Assembly: GCA_016858145.1 (NCBI GenBank)
Contig: JAEHOE010000058.1
Location: 1-64,000, forward strand
Source: Edaphochlamys debaryana
Taxonomy: Eukaryota; Chlorophyta; Chlorophyceae; Chlamydomonadales
Direction of reading: 5' to 3'
Length of the DNA: 64,000 nt
Below are positions 24,201 through 37,919 of this stretch, one piece after another (the stretch's first letter is position 1; every line of letters begins with the position of its first letter). The notes under the pieces are model-generated. The model did not search any database. It was not told the origin of the DNA and saw nothing but the letters and a program-made list of their open reading frames with translations. Made by a program: the position numbers and the translations under genes.

Positions 24201-25209
24201 CTCTGCCAGCCTTGCTCCCGGCCTTCTTCCGCCGGGCAGGCTTGGTGGCTTCACCGCTAGCTGCTGGGGCGCTGGACTCTGCGGTCGGGGCGGCCGTGGG
24301 TGGAGCCGCGCCCCCGCCCGACAGCCGAGCGGTGGCGCTACGGGGGCGCACCGGTATGTGCAGCCCCCCGGCACTCGCCACGCCTGCGCTGATGCTGACC
24401 CGGGGCCCGGACGCGCCAACGGACGCATCGCCTGCAAGGATGGACATACCGTCCCCGGAGGCCCGCTTGCTATAGCTGCCTCCCGCCGTCACTGTGCCGG
24501 GCTTCAGCCCGGCGAGGACCGAGGCGGGGCGGGTGGAGGCAGGGCGCCTGAGGCCGCCCGCTGGCGTGCTGGGCACGGAGGCATGTGGGTCGGCGCCGTC
24601 GGCCCGTGCCGCTGGCTTAACGATGCCGCGTGCCTCGGGCGGGAGCGCTGGCTTCCGAGGGGGCGCCGCGTACGGCGACGGTGGCATGGCTGCCGTGCCG
24701 CTGCGCCGTGCTTGGGCCGCACTCCCGTCGCCGCCCTCCTCCCCGGCACCGCCCCCCTCGCTGTGCCCCACAGACGCCCGCACGGACATCCCCACTGCGC
24801 ACAACAGCTCCACGGCGGAACCGGGTGAGGGCCCAGGGGCCGCGCCTCCTCCGCTGGGCCCGCCAACGCCAGGAGCGCCTGATGCCCCGCTGCCTCCTGC
24901 TGCGCCGGCTCCGCCGCCGCTGCCTGCTGGGCTGCCAGAGAGCGCGACAGCGCCCAGCAGACTGCCCCCGGCGGCGCCCCTACTGTAAACGGTGCGTGCC
25001 TGCTGGCCTGTCGTACGGCCAAGCACGATCCGGCCGCCGCTGGGGCCCGGGTGGGGGCCTCCCGCTCCGCTGTTGGCGGCGGCGCCAGCTCCCGAGGGCT
25101 GGCCGACAGTGGCGGAGCCGTCGAGACCGGTGAATCCACCTGGGATCGCGCCACTCAGCGGCGTTGCCCGTCGAGGCCCCGCGGGCGCAGAGCTTGGCCG
25201 CTCTGCCAT
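15234..25209 (-). CDS. Giant NIMA-related (NEK) Ser/Thr protein kinase
   Basis: Protein kinase of about 2412 residues. NEKs act in cell cycle, cilia and microtubule control. Exons: 25209-23755, 23564-23472, 23303-23157, 22969-22714, 22483-22369, 22144-22086, 21895-21813, 21660-21547, 21316-21235, 21085-20712, 20468-20361, 20216-20042, 19874-19566, 19462-19337, 19214-17311, 17072-15234. All junctions are in phase. Kinase domain at about residues 474-785: glycine loop GSGSFATVYLA, Lys in VVVKRLD (about 502), Glu in VDNEIAVM (about 520), HRDLKPEN (about 649-656), DLG instead of DFG (about 670), GTPFYMSPE, DVWSLGCVLYEM. About 55 low-complexity residues are inserted after TLSQLIK. The 470-residue N-terminus is Gly/Ala/Ser-rich. 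The C-terminal 1600 residues hold Arg/Glu-rich segments likely to be coiled coil, an acidic Glu/Asp/Ser run (about 17700-17930) and Ala/Pro tracts. Intron 8 needs a GC donor. Confidence 0.88.
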
Positions 25210-26350
25210 GCTGCCTTGCGTACGCTAGCAGCAGCCCTTGCTGGAGCTGCTACTCTGCTACTGAAACGTGCGTCAGGATGCCCAGGGGGTGGGCGCTGCG
25301 TGTTGATCGGGCGTCCGCGGTGGGGCCCATTGCCGCGCCATGTGGTTGGCGCAGCGCGGGGCCCCGCGCCAGGTGCTGGGTCCGAACGGCGTGTGTATGC
25401 TGCTGCTAGACGGCGTTATCTGCATGTCATGCCCTGGGGACCCATTGGTGTGCAAGGGAGGGAGCGGGGGTTTGTGTGTAAAAGGCGGGGGGCCTGCACA
25501 AGGCGTGTTGCAGGCCCTCCAGACGCCGCTCCGTTCCAGCCGAACCCGCAAGGCCGGCGGACATCGGCCGAGCAGCGTGTCGAAGCTTCCTCCTCGACAG
25601 CCCGGCCAGTAACTGGCGTCGCAGGGGCTTCCGCAAGCGGCCGCGAACAGCGAGCCGCGGCATGGCACTGTCGGAGTTCGCGCGCAGCCCTATGCGCCAA
25701 GCCACGTGCACCTGCTTGGTGACTATAGCGCATAGCCGATAGAGTACATGGCAACAGCACAGGACTTGCCTGCAGAGTCCCCGACGAGCCCTCATTGCGC
25801 TGGTGCGGTGTCCAGCTCCCCAGTCCAGGAGCGGCTGATACCCTTCACAAGCTCTCTATGACAGATGAGGGTAAGCTAGGCCTTTCGTGTCGCTTTGACC
25901 TCGGGACTCGACCGGGCGAGCACTTCTTGCGAGGAGCGTGACGCAGTTCACTGTCTTAATCCAGGCAGCAACACGCTGATGTGCTGAAGTGAACGCAGGT
26001 ACCAGGTAAGGAGCTCGGTATCACAAGGTAAGCAATGGATTGCCGAGCGTGCGGGCCTAACGACAGTAAGGAGTACGCACACGTAGACGCAAGAACGCGA
26101 TTGTACAACTCTGCTCACAACCGACAAGGGTGGTGCCACGCTCCACGGCACCCCGCGCCCGCATTCAACCCCTCCCGCCCCCTCCCCGCTCCTCCTGGTC
26201 TCCTTCCAGGCACGTATTGCCCTAGGCCTCCTCCCCCTCCTGCCCTCCTCCCCCTCCTGCCCCCCTCCCGCCCCCTCAGCGTTCAAGCCCCCCAGAGCCG
26301 TCCAGCGGCGACCCTCCTCACCCAAATGCTTTCCCGTACGATCCTTGCCA
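25210..26350. other. Kinase promoter side and UAP 3' side
   Basis: Holds the upstream region of the kinase gene and the 3' UTR of the next minus-strand gene. No extra gene and no clear core promoter element is seen. Confidence 0.4.
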
Positions 26351-29985
<3,635 letters not shown>

Positions 29986-31547
29986 AGCTGTCTCGAAACT
30001 TGATGCGCTATGCAAAGGATGGACAACTCGGCGAGCGACTCGCGATGATCGGTACGTCACACGCTTGTAAGCAAGGCTTCTGGTTAGCAATTGATGGCGC
30101 ATAAGGTGTGGTGTGAGTGATGTGGGCCGAAGAAGCTATGCGGCTGACACAAGGTTGTGCTGGCGGGATCCCATCATCGGGCCCACACCGGCTGCCCGGC
30201 TGCCGCCCCGAGCCGCCCCTCCGACGCTGTCCCACGAACCCTCCCAGCGCACGATGCGCTGGCACCTTGTGTTCCTCTGCGCGCGTTGTGGCAGCGGCTA
30301 CGTCGACGCGCTCAGCTGCACGCTGCACCCCGCCACCCCCTGACGTCGTCCTGACTTCGCTGCATGGCCCCTGCGAGTACTCTCCCAGCGCAGTCTCCCA
30401 GCGGGTCTCCTTCACAGCCCTTCAGCACCTCTCTGGATCACGTCTACTTGGGCCTTTGCAGCCTGGCAAGGGTGGCAACACCCATGGTGTGACAATTGCC
30501 CTTCGGAGCCGAACTGGCCGGATTCCCGCGTCGCCGTCTTAGGGCACCGGAATCACCCACGAGTGGCTTACAGCTTGCCCATGTTTTGCGCCAGTGCTCA
30601 GTGCAGTGCCGACCGTGCCCGCATTGCGCCGGCGGGGTGCCACTGAATTGACAAAGGTGCGAGGATATCGTACAGCCCCCCATCAACGTACGAAAGGTCC
30701 CGTATGCGAATGGCCTCGCCGGCCACGACACGCACCCAGTGCACACTGCACAGTGCCTGCCCCTAAACCACAGCTCGAAGCATCCGCCCGTGTGCTCAAT
30801 GGCCGCATCGGCGCTTGGAACGGCCTCGCCAGCCTCCCGGAGCCAGACCGAGGTCAGCAGACCGCTACAGCTGCCAACGCCCTTGCGGCCTTCTCGACGG
30901 GCCCCACCTGCGTCTGCTGCTCCGATATGCAGCCAAACCGCGGGTGTCCGCCACACCGACATACCCAGCAGAACCCACGTGTATCCCACATGCATATCGG
31001 TCGATAAAGTAGAGCGGGTAAATGACCGCACCTCGCAAACCACAGTAACGTACATACGTGCACAAATGCAAACCTCATTCCTCAGGATACAGGCCGGGCT
31101 GTAAGCTGGCCTAAGGCGCAACTGCCGGTCGCTGAGCGACAACAACAGCAGCACTTATCTCGACGAGCTCTGGACAACAAGCCAGGAACACCCATTCTTA
31201 ACGCCCGTTCGTTTGGCCCCGTCTATTCCCCAGTATGTGCGCGTGGCGGGTTGCCGGCGCGTCAGTGTTACCCGAAAATCCAAGCAAGGCAAAACTCGGC
31301 ACGAAGGACACGGCAGCTGCACCACCCCGGAAAGGTGCATCGACCGAGTCCACAAACCCACCCAGTGCGACAGCTGTCCCCAAATGCCTTCCACTTAAAC
31401 TCCGACGAGTGCCCCGACTGCAGCTGCCTTATTGCGCCTGTCTGTGTAAAGCCGCGGCGGCACGTGCCCCGAAACACACCTCGACGATCCGCAGGGGCCA
31501 TCATTTCATGATGAGCAGCAAACCCAGAGCCCGTTGCCACGGTTGTG
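29986..31547. other. Intergenic, no gene seen
   Basis: Holds the UAP promoter side (with the possible N-terminal extension up to 30102) and the MYB 3' side. Nothing else is recognised. Confidence 0.4.
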
Positions 31548-34500
31548 CTACGAGAGGTTGAGCAGCAGCTGCGCCAGGATCCCCGGGTCCACCCCGCCGG
31601 CGCCGTTGGAGATGCCGGGATGACCCATCGCCATGCCCATGCCCATCCCCATGCCCATGCCCGGCCCCATGCCCACGCCCGCCAAGCCCGCCAGATTGGC
31701 GAGGCCCGCGGCGGCGCCGGGCCCACCCGAGCCGCCCGGGCCCCCGGGCCCAGCCAGGCCCAGGGCGTGGTTGACGTTGACCGGGGAGCCCATGCCCAGC
31801 GCAGGGATCTCGTCCTTGGGGTTGCCCAGGGCAGGTGGCGGGGGCTCCAGGAGCAGGTTGAAGGCGGCCCGCTGCATCAGCACCTGCGGGCCCGGCGCCG
31901 GTGCGGGTATGGCAAGGCAATGTTCAGGGGCCCAGCCTGGTGGAATCTCACGCGAACACAAGCGTGACGGACGCCCTTCAACAAGAAAAGCAATGTACGC
32001 TGTCTTGGCCCAAGGTAGCTGTCGTTGCCTTGCGGCCCGGCCCCACCCGTACCCTCATACCCCTCGTACCTCGAAGGTAACCCCCTATCCCGGTTCCATC
32101 CCCTGGACGCCCCACCGTGTATGCTAGCTCCTCCAGCTTGGAAACCAGCGCCTGTGCCGCCTGCATGTTGCCCGCAGTCAGCACAACCTGCGGAGGGGCG
32201 GAGGGGCGAGCAGCGCCAGGGGTCAGAGGCCAGTCGCTGGACCCCACGATGCCCTGGCTTTGCAGCGCGGCAGCGCGCCATGCCAAGAACCGGACTGGAG
32301 CTACACCCGACAAAGAGGTGGGCATGAGGTGGAGCCCACAGGCGCTCAACGGCTCAAGCACAGGCTCAGGCACAGCATGCAAGCGCTCCCGGCGCTCACT
32401 CGTAGCGTGCTGCTGAGCTGCATGAGGTGCTCCGGCAGGCCCTGCAGCAGCGAGCCGTAGTTGTTGACCATCTGCTGGTTGTTGGCGGTGGGGGGCATGG
32501 GCAGGGCCCAGCCGGAGCCGCCCGAGGCCGTGGCCGCCGCCGCCGCCGTGGCGTAGTTCTCCTTGCTCACGAGCGGCGCGCCCATACCCCCCGCCGTTGC
32601 CAGCGCGGCGGGGGCAAACGCGCGGTCCGCTCGGTCCCGATCCCGGTCGCGCTCGCGGTCGGCGGAGTTTGTGGTCCGCTCGCCGTTGCGGCCGGACTTG
32701 GAGGCGGAGGGCGGGTTGTTGTTGTTGGTATTGCTGTTGGTGTTCCCAGCGGGGGCGCCGGGCGGGTCCTTGGTGGTCGTGTCACGGCTGCTGCCGGGGC
32801 CTGGGCCCGGGCCGGGCCCGTCCTTGGTGCTGGCCTCGTTGCCGTTGGCCGTGACCCCCCCAGCGCCGCTCGAGTCGGTCCGCACGCCCCGGCCGTCGTT
32901 CAGGCGCTGCATCTTGCTGGGCCCAGAGGACGCCCCGCCGCGCCCTTCCCGGCCGTCGCGCCCCGACTCCCCGTCCCCGTCCTCCTTGCCGCTCCCCCGG
33001 CCCGTGCCCTCCTCCTCGCCGTCCTCCGTGCGGTCGTCCGGCCGCTCCCGCCCCTCGCCGTCCCCCGTCGTGGCGTCCCCGCCTCCGCCGCCGTCTTCCC
33101 CGTCGAAGTCCTCCGTCGTGACCCCGCCCCGGTCGCCCCCAGCGCTGCCGCTCGCCTTGCCCCCGCCCGTGCGGCCCTCGTCCCGGGAGGTGCCGCGGGG
33201 GTCCTGGTCCGCCAGTTGCTTGAGCGCCACTGCGGCAGAGTCCTCGTCCGACTCGGCCTCTGGGGTGAGGGCGGATGGGTCGGGCAGGTCAGGAGCGGGG
33301 TGGTTTGAGAGTACCCCTCGGGGTGGGCGTAGTGATGCGACCCAGGCCACACCCAAGCGCAGGTACCGGTACCCACCTGGCGTGCCATCATCTGCCGAGT
33401 CCCTCCGGCTCCGCTTTTGCCGCGCGTCCTCGGCGTGCTGCACGGGCAGGTCGGACGGAGCAGCGGGCTCAGCACAACCTTCAGACTCGGTGGCTCATGC
33501 CATTCTCAGCCGCCCAGGCCTGCCTGATCGCTCGCGGCGCACACCCCCAGCCCCTGCCGCTGGCGCACCTCGTTGTTGCCCCCCTTGCCGCCCGAGTTGC
33601 CGTACAGGGAGAAGGCGCTGCTGCCTCCCCCGGCGCCCAGCCGCAGCCGCCGCTCGTGGTCCGCGACGGGGTTCCCGGGGCCGCCCAGGCCGCCGGGGCC
33701 GCCCATCAGCGGGCCCATGGGCATCCCCAGGCCCGGAGGCAAGCCAGTCAGGGCCGGAGGCAGGCCGCCGGGCAGACCCCCTGGGAGGCCCTGCAGCCCC
33801 GGAAGGCCGGGTGGAGGGCCTGCGGTTGGAGGCAAGGGGGAGACTTAGGCATGCAGATAGCTGCACTTGTCCCCACACTTCAAGTTGCCCGTCTGCAACT
33901 CGCTGCGCCCTGCAGTCAAGGAAGTGAAGAACGCTCACCCCAGTCACCAGGCGGCCCCATGGCTGGGTCTCGGCCCAGCCCCGGGATGCCCGGCAGGCCG
34001 CCCATGAAGCCCCCGAGCGGCGCCGAGGGCGTCTTGGGGGCGCCGCCGCTCATGCCGCTGCCGGGGTTGCTGCGGGACATGGGGCCGCGGCTTCCCCCCT
34101 GCTGCAGCAACACCTGCAGGCGGGGGGCAAGGAGGAGCGCACATGAGCATCCGAGGGCCCTATGCAAGGGCGGTGCGCCAAGGAATGTCCCGCCCGCGGG
34201 CTCCTTGCAAATGCCCTGGCCGTACTTGACTCAACCCCTGCAGCCCAGCTCCGTCCGCACATTGTGGATTGCTGCGATGGAGACCACCCCGTCTGGCCCT
34301 GCCTCCGCCCGCAGCTGCGCCATGATGTCTGCGTGCTTCTTCTTCAGCGTGCAGTTCCAGCGGTTCTTGATGTGGTTGTCGGTCCTGCAGGTGTGAGGGA
34401 GAGGGAGAGGGAGAGGAAGAGGAGAACCGTGAAACGGTTTGCGTGGGCCGGGCTTGCCTGAGTAGCGGCAGCGGTCTGGCATGGCGAATGGAGGGATAGG

Positions 34501-35579
34501 GCGGGCAACAGCAGGAAGACGGGGTGGGCTCGGGCTCTGTAATTGGTGGTGCGCACGGCGGAAGCCGAAGACGTACCGGCCGGGAAGGTGCTTGGCGATG
34601 GAGGCCCACTTGTTCCCGTACTGCATGTGCGCCCATAGTATCACCGCATCCTGTAGAGTAAGGTGGGAGGTGGGTTTGCGGGGGTTGCCTTGTTGGCCAC
34701 ATCAAGAAGCCAGGACGTGGGGGGCAGGGGGGACATCGCGAGGGCGAGGGGAGCGTGTGTGGTGGCTTGTGGGTTTGCGCCCGAGACCCAGCACGCGAGG
34801 CGGATTGACCGTCACAGGTGCGCATCAGCAGCATGTATACGAGCCCACGAGGGGCCTTGTCGTCACCACCCGAGAGCGCGAACCCGTCGACCATGCGCAG
34901 ACTCACCTCATCGGCGCTGAAGGGGCCGCTCTTCACGGCGGGGCTCAGCTGGTTTAGCCATCGTAACCTACATTACAGGGTGAGCGTCCTTGTGAGTCGA
35001 GCGCGCACAGAGCTGCGGCCGGCTTCGGCGCGCATCGACGTCCTCCCGCTGCTTGAACGAGAGACCCCCCGCAACCGGTACCCCGCGGTTATGTTCAGAC
35101 CCTATCGATTCACACGGTTCCCAGGCGCGGAGGTAAGCCGCGTACAACCGCCGGAGGGCGCCGGTTGCGGGTGCGCCGGTTTGCCGGTGGAGACTGCAAC
35201 CGCCTTTGCGTGAGCGTCGACGCCAACGCCAACGGCGCCCTTCCTCAGGCTGCTCAACCGCAGCATCAGGTGGCCACCTGAAGGCTTGCGGGCGCGTCCC
35301 GACTTGCCTGCAACTTTTGCCCGAGCGCCCAGGGATGCACGCCGCTATGGAAGTCCAGTTCCTGGGGCCCTGGGCCATCACCAAGCTCCGCAGTACGTTG
35401 TCTTCCTCTGCGAAGTCGTGGGAGAAAGGGGGGAGCAGCGCGTCATTGCACCGGCGAAAGTTCAGCTCGCAGCGGCTGCGCCCTCCTAGGCCGCTCGGGG
35501 CGTCTACCGCACCTGGTGTCCACGGGCCCTTTGTTATGTCGTCGTCAGCGTGCCCTGCGTCGCCATACAGGGCCTCCAT
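31548..35579 (-). CDS. R2R3-MYB transcription factor
   Basis: Nuclear DNA-binding regulator of about 726 residues. Exons: 35579-35513, 35407-35308, 34967-34907, 34650-34577, 34384-34261, 34113-33939, 33819-33569, 33437-33377, 33259-32400, 32187-32116, 31883-31548, in phase. R2 starts at about residue 17: KGPWTP from exon 1 joins EEDNVLRSLVMAQGPRNW from exon 2, then IPGRSGKSCRLRWLNQL. R3 follows: SGPFSADEDAVILWAHMQYG, KWASIAKHLPGRTDNHIKNR, WNCTLKKK. The remainder is Gly/Pro/Met-rich, then a charged Asp/Glu/Gly/Arg segment with RERDRDRDRADR, then a Gly/Met C-terminus. Intron 2 has a textbook GC donor (TGCAG then GCAAGT). Exon 1 and the promoter lie in one arm of a long inverted repeat. The target genes are unknown. 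Confidence 0.9.
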
Positions 35580-35953
35580 GGCGCCAGCTGGAATTTGGTT
35601 GCAGGAACGCTCCTCAGGGGGGGGTCCGCTGCGCTTATTGGAGGCTTGGTGGCATGTGCTCTAGCAAGCGTGTGACTGATCGGGTCGGTCGTTGGCGTTC
35701 CCGGTTGGCGGGTGGGTCAGGTAAACTGCCGCCAATGCAAAACGGCCGATGCCGCGAAGACGGCCTGTTAGGACCCTCCCGCAGCGACTCCCAGGCCCCA
35801 GTCCCGCATGGACACGCTCCTTTGTGCAATGATACCAATCGCAGACACATTGACACAACGGTTCGGACCAGGGACCCGGCCGCCCCCGCCCGCGTGTCAG
35901 CGCCGGACCCGTCCACCCCCTCTGTTCGTCCTGGAGCAGCGGCCCTCGTCATG
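35469..35953 (-). repeat. Inverted repeat, arm 1 (MYB exon 1 and promoter)
   Basis: This 485-bp segment matches the reverse complement of 37335-37827 at high identity, with a few substitutions and an 8-base length difference near 35873. It contains the start of MYB intron 1, all of exon 1 and about 375 bp upstream of the ATG. Identity stops abruptly at both ends. Confidence 0.88.
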
Positions 35954-36100
35954 CCGCCACCTCAGCCGCCTTGCCGCCCAGGCCCCCTACTCGCGTTCGT
36001 GCTCCGGCATCGCACCGGCCCTCCGATACAAGCTATGTGCCCGTAGCGGGCCGTAGCCAACGCCCCGAAGCGTGAGACCTTCGGCGCTACATCCCTGCGT
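35954..36100. other. Spacer between arm 1 and the LINE relic
   Basis: Contains a small hairpin (CGCCCCGAAG with CTTCGGCGC, about 36060-36090). Otherwise unassigned; it may be part of the truncated element. Confidence 0.35.
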
Positions 36101-36494
36101 ATGCAACTACTACTACTACTCATGCGCTTCAGAATGGGCTGCTGGCCTCTGCGTGTCAATGCTGATACGTCTATGCCTAGGGCTGAGCGGGTGTGCCAAA
36201 AGTGTACAAGGGGTGCGGTCGAAGATGAGCGACACGCACTGTTAGAGTGCCCAGCGTACACGGCTGCACGGGTGCCACTGCAGTGCGGGCCTAATAGTGA
36301 TATGGGTGCCACCATGACTCGGTCGGATGCCACGCAGCTGGCCCGTGTCTTGCGTGAGATCTGGGACAGGCGCTTTGGAGCCCACTCAACCTAGCTTTAC
36401 TCGTTTTCGCTTCACTGGACACACGTCCCTTTGGCCCACGGCCCGTATGGGAGTTCACGGCTGATGCCCTTGTCCGTGTAACAACAACAACAAC
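36101..36494 (+). mobile_element. Non-LTR retrotransposon (LINE), 3' relic
   Basis: The frame 36101-36394 ends with the Cys/His motif typical of the C-terminus of LINE reverse-transcriptase proteins: FRMGCWPL, then PRAERVCQKC, then EDERHALLECPAYTAARVPL. After the TAG, a short 3' UTR runs into an AAC trinucleotide tail (about 36478-36494), as LINEs often have. The polymerase domain is missing, so the copy is strongly 5'-truncated. Clade is not determined. Confidence 0.65.
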
Positions 36495-37334
36495 GATGCC
36501 AAGTGCGCACCCTCGTGGGTTGGACCCGTGTCCCGCGCATCCGCGAGAAGGGCCCTGTGCACCTGAGAAGGGCAGGCCCCTGACACAGCCCTGGCACAGG
36601 CACGTCAGGCAGGGCCCCCCGACGCCCCTGGCCCCCGTCGCCCCCCTCCACCCCCTCCGTTCACACGGGGCGCTGAGGCCGAGAGAAGCAGTTCTAGTCG
36701 GGCGTGGGGGGGCGCAATCGAGACCAGGGCCAGACGTTATCACTTTGGGAGTGTAGATTCAATGGGTGTTGGCCTGTAGGGCAGGGAGGCTGGGGGCGCC
36801 ATGGGGGATAGGAAGTTGGCTGAAGTTGACCATGCGACGCCGATGTTGGGGGCAGGGCAGGGCTTCTCGGTCGAACGGCCGTCGGGGGCCGGGAGTGGCC
36901 TAAAGCATTGTCCGGCATCATATTGCAAGCCCGTTGCAAGGCAGGTCCTTATGTTAGTGCCCGGGGTCGGGACATGTTGACACGTTAACCCTTCGGCATT
37001 CACGCCGCCAATCCCCAACCGTCTCCAGAAGGTAGGCACCCAAGGTTCTAGTATGCGGATCACGCCCCCACCTCCCACCTCCCACCTCCCCCAGGATTCC
37101 GCCTGGCTCCCGAGTCCGGACCAACGTGAGCAACCGAGCATGGTGAGAGAGCGGCATGTCGACACAGGACCGGATCGACATCGAAAGGTCTTGTACTACA
37201 GTGTCGTACACTGGATGGGTGGGACGGTGGGTTGGTCAGGGGTGGAGGAAGGCAGACTCAAAGACTAGTATCTCTTCTCTCGGCTATGGAAGTACCGGAT
37301 ACGCATCTCTGCCCAGGCCGCGTTGCCTTGCGGA
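36495..37334. other. Spacer between the LINE relic and arm 2
   Basis: No gene is seen. It contains a short C-rich run (about 37066-37093) with repeats of CCCACCT. Confidence 0.4.
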
Positions 37335-37827
37335 ATGACGAGGGCCGCTGCTCCAGGACGAACAGAGGGGGTGGACGGGTCCGGCGCTGACACGCGGGCG
37401 GGGGCGGCCGGGTCCCTGGTCCGACGGTCCGAACCGTTGTGTCAATGTGTCTGCGATTGGTATCATTGCACAAAGGAGCGTGTCCATGCGGGACTGGGGC
37501 CTGGGAGTCGCTGCGGGAGGGTCCTAACAGGCCGTCTTCGCGGCATCGGCCGTTTTGCATTGGCGGCAGTTTACCTGACCCACCCGCCAACCGGGAACGC
37601 CAACGACCGACCCGATCAGTCACACGCTTGCTAGAGCACATGCCACCAAGCCCCCAATAAGCGCAGCGGACCCCCCGCCTGAGGAGCGTTCCTGCAACCA
37701 AATTCCAGCTGGCGCCATGGAGGCCCTGTATGGCGACGCAGGGCACGCTGACGACGACATAACTAAGGGACCGGGGACACCAGGTGCGGTAGACGCCCCG
37801 AGCGGCCTAGGAGGGCGCAGCCGCTGC
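37335..37827 (+). repeat. Inverted repeat, arm 2 (mirror copy of MYB 5' end)
   Basis: Reverse-complement copy of 35469-35953. It retains an ATG at 37717 with the MYB exon 1 reading (MEALYGDAGHADDDITKGPG) and the splice donor, but the conserved Trp of KGPWTP is now Gly. No exon 2 follows, so this copy cannot make a MYB protein. It ends 93 bp before the stop codon of the F-box/LRR gene. Confidence 0.85.
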
Positions 37828-37919
37828 AAACGGTGCCCACCGGAACTTCGCTCCTTGACATATCTGGACGGCTTTCGGCAACAACACTGCCCACCTCCCC
37901 TACCGCTGCCCAACCTCTC

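Noticed and set aside
34968..35213. Plus-strand frame opposite MYB intron 2
   Set aside because: No homology or splice context; it is antisense to the MYB gene.
35308..35579. MYB first exon as one unbroken 90-codon frame
   Set aside because: Read through, it separates KGPWT from AEED by 38 unrelated residues. Removing an intron (35512-35408) restores KGPWTPEED in phase, so the unbroken frame is intron read-through.
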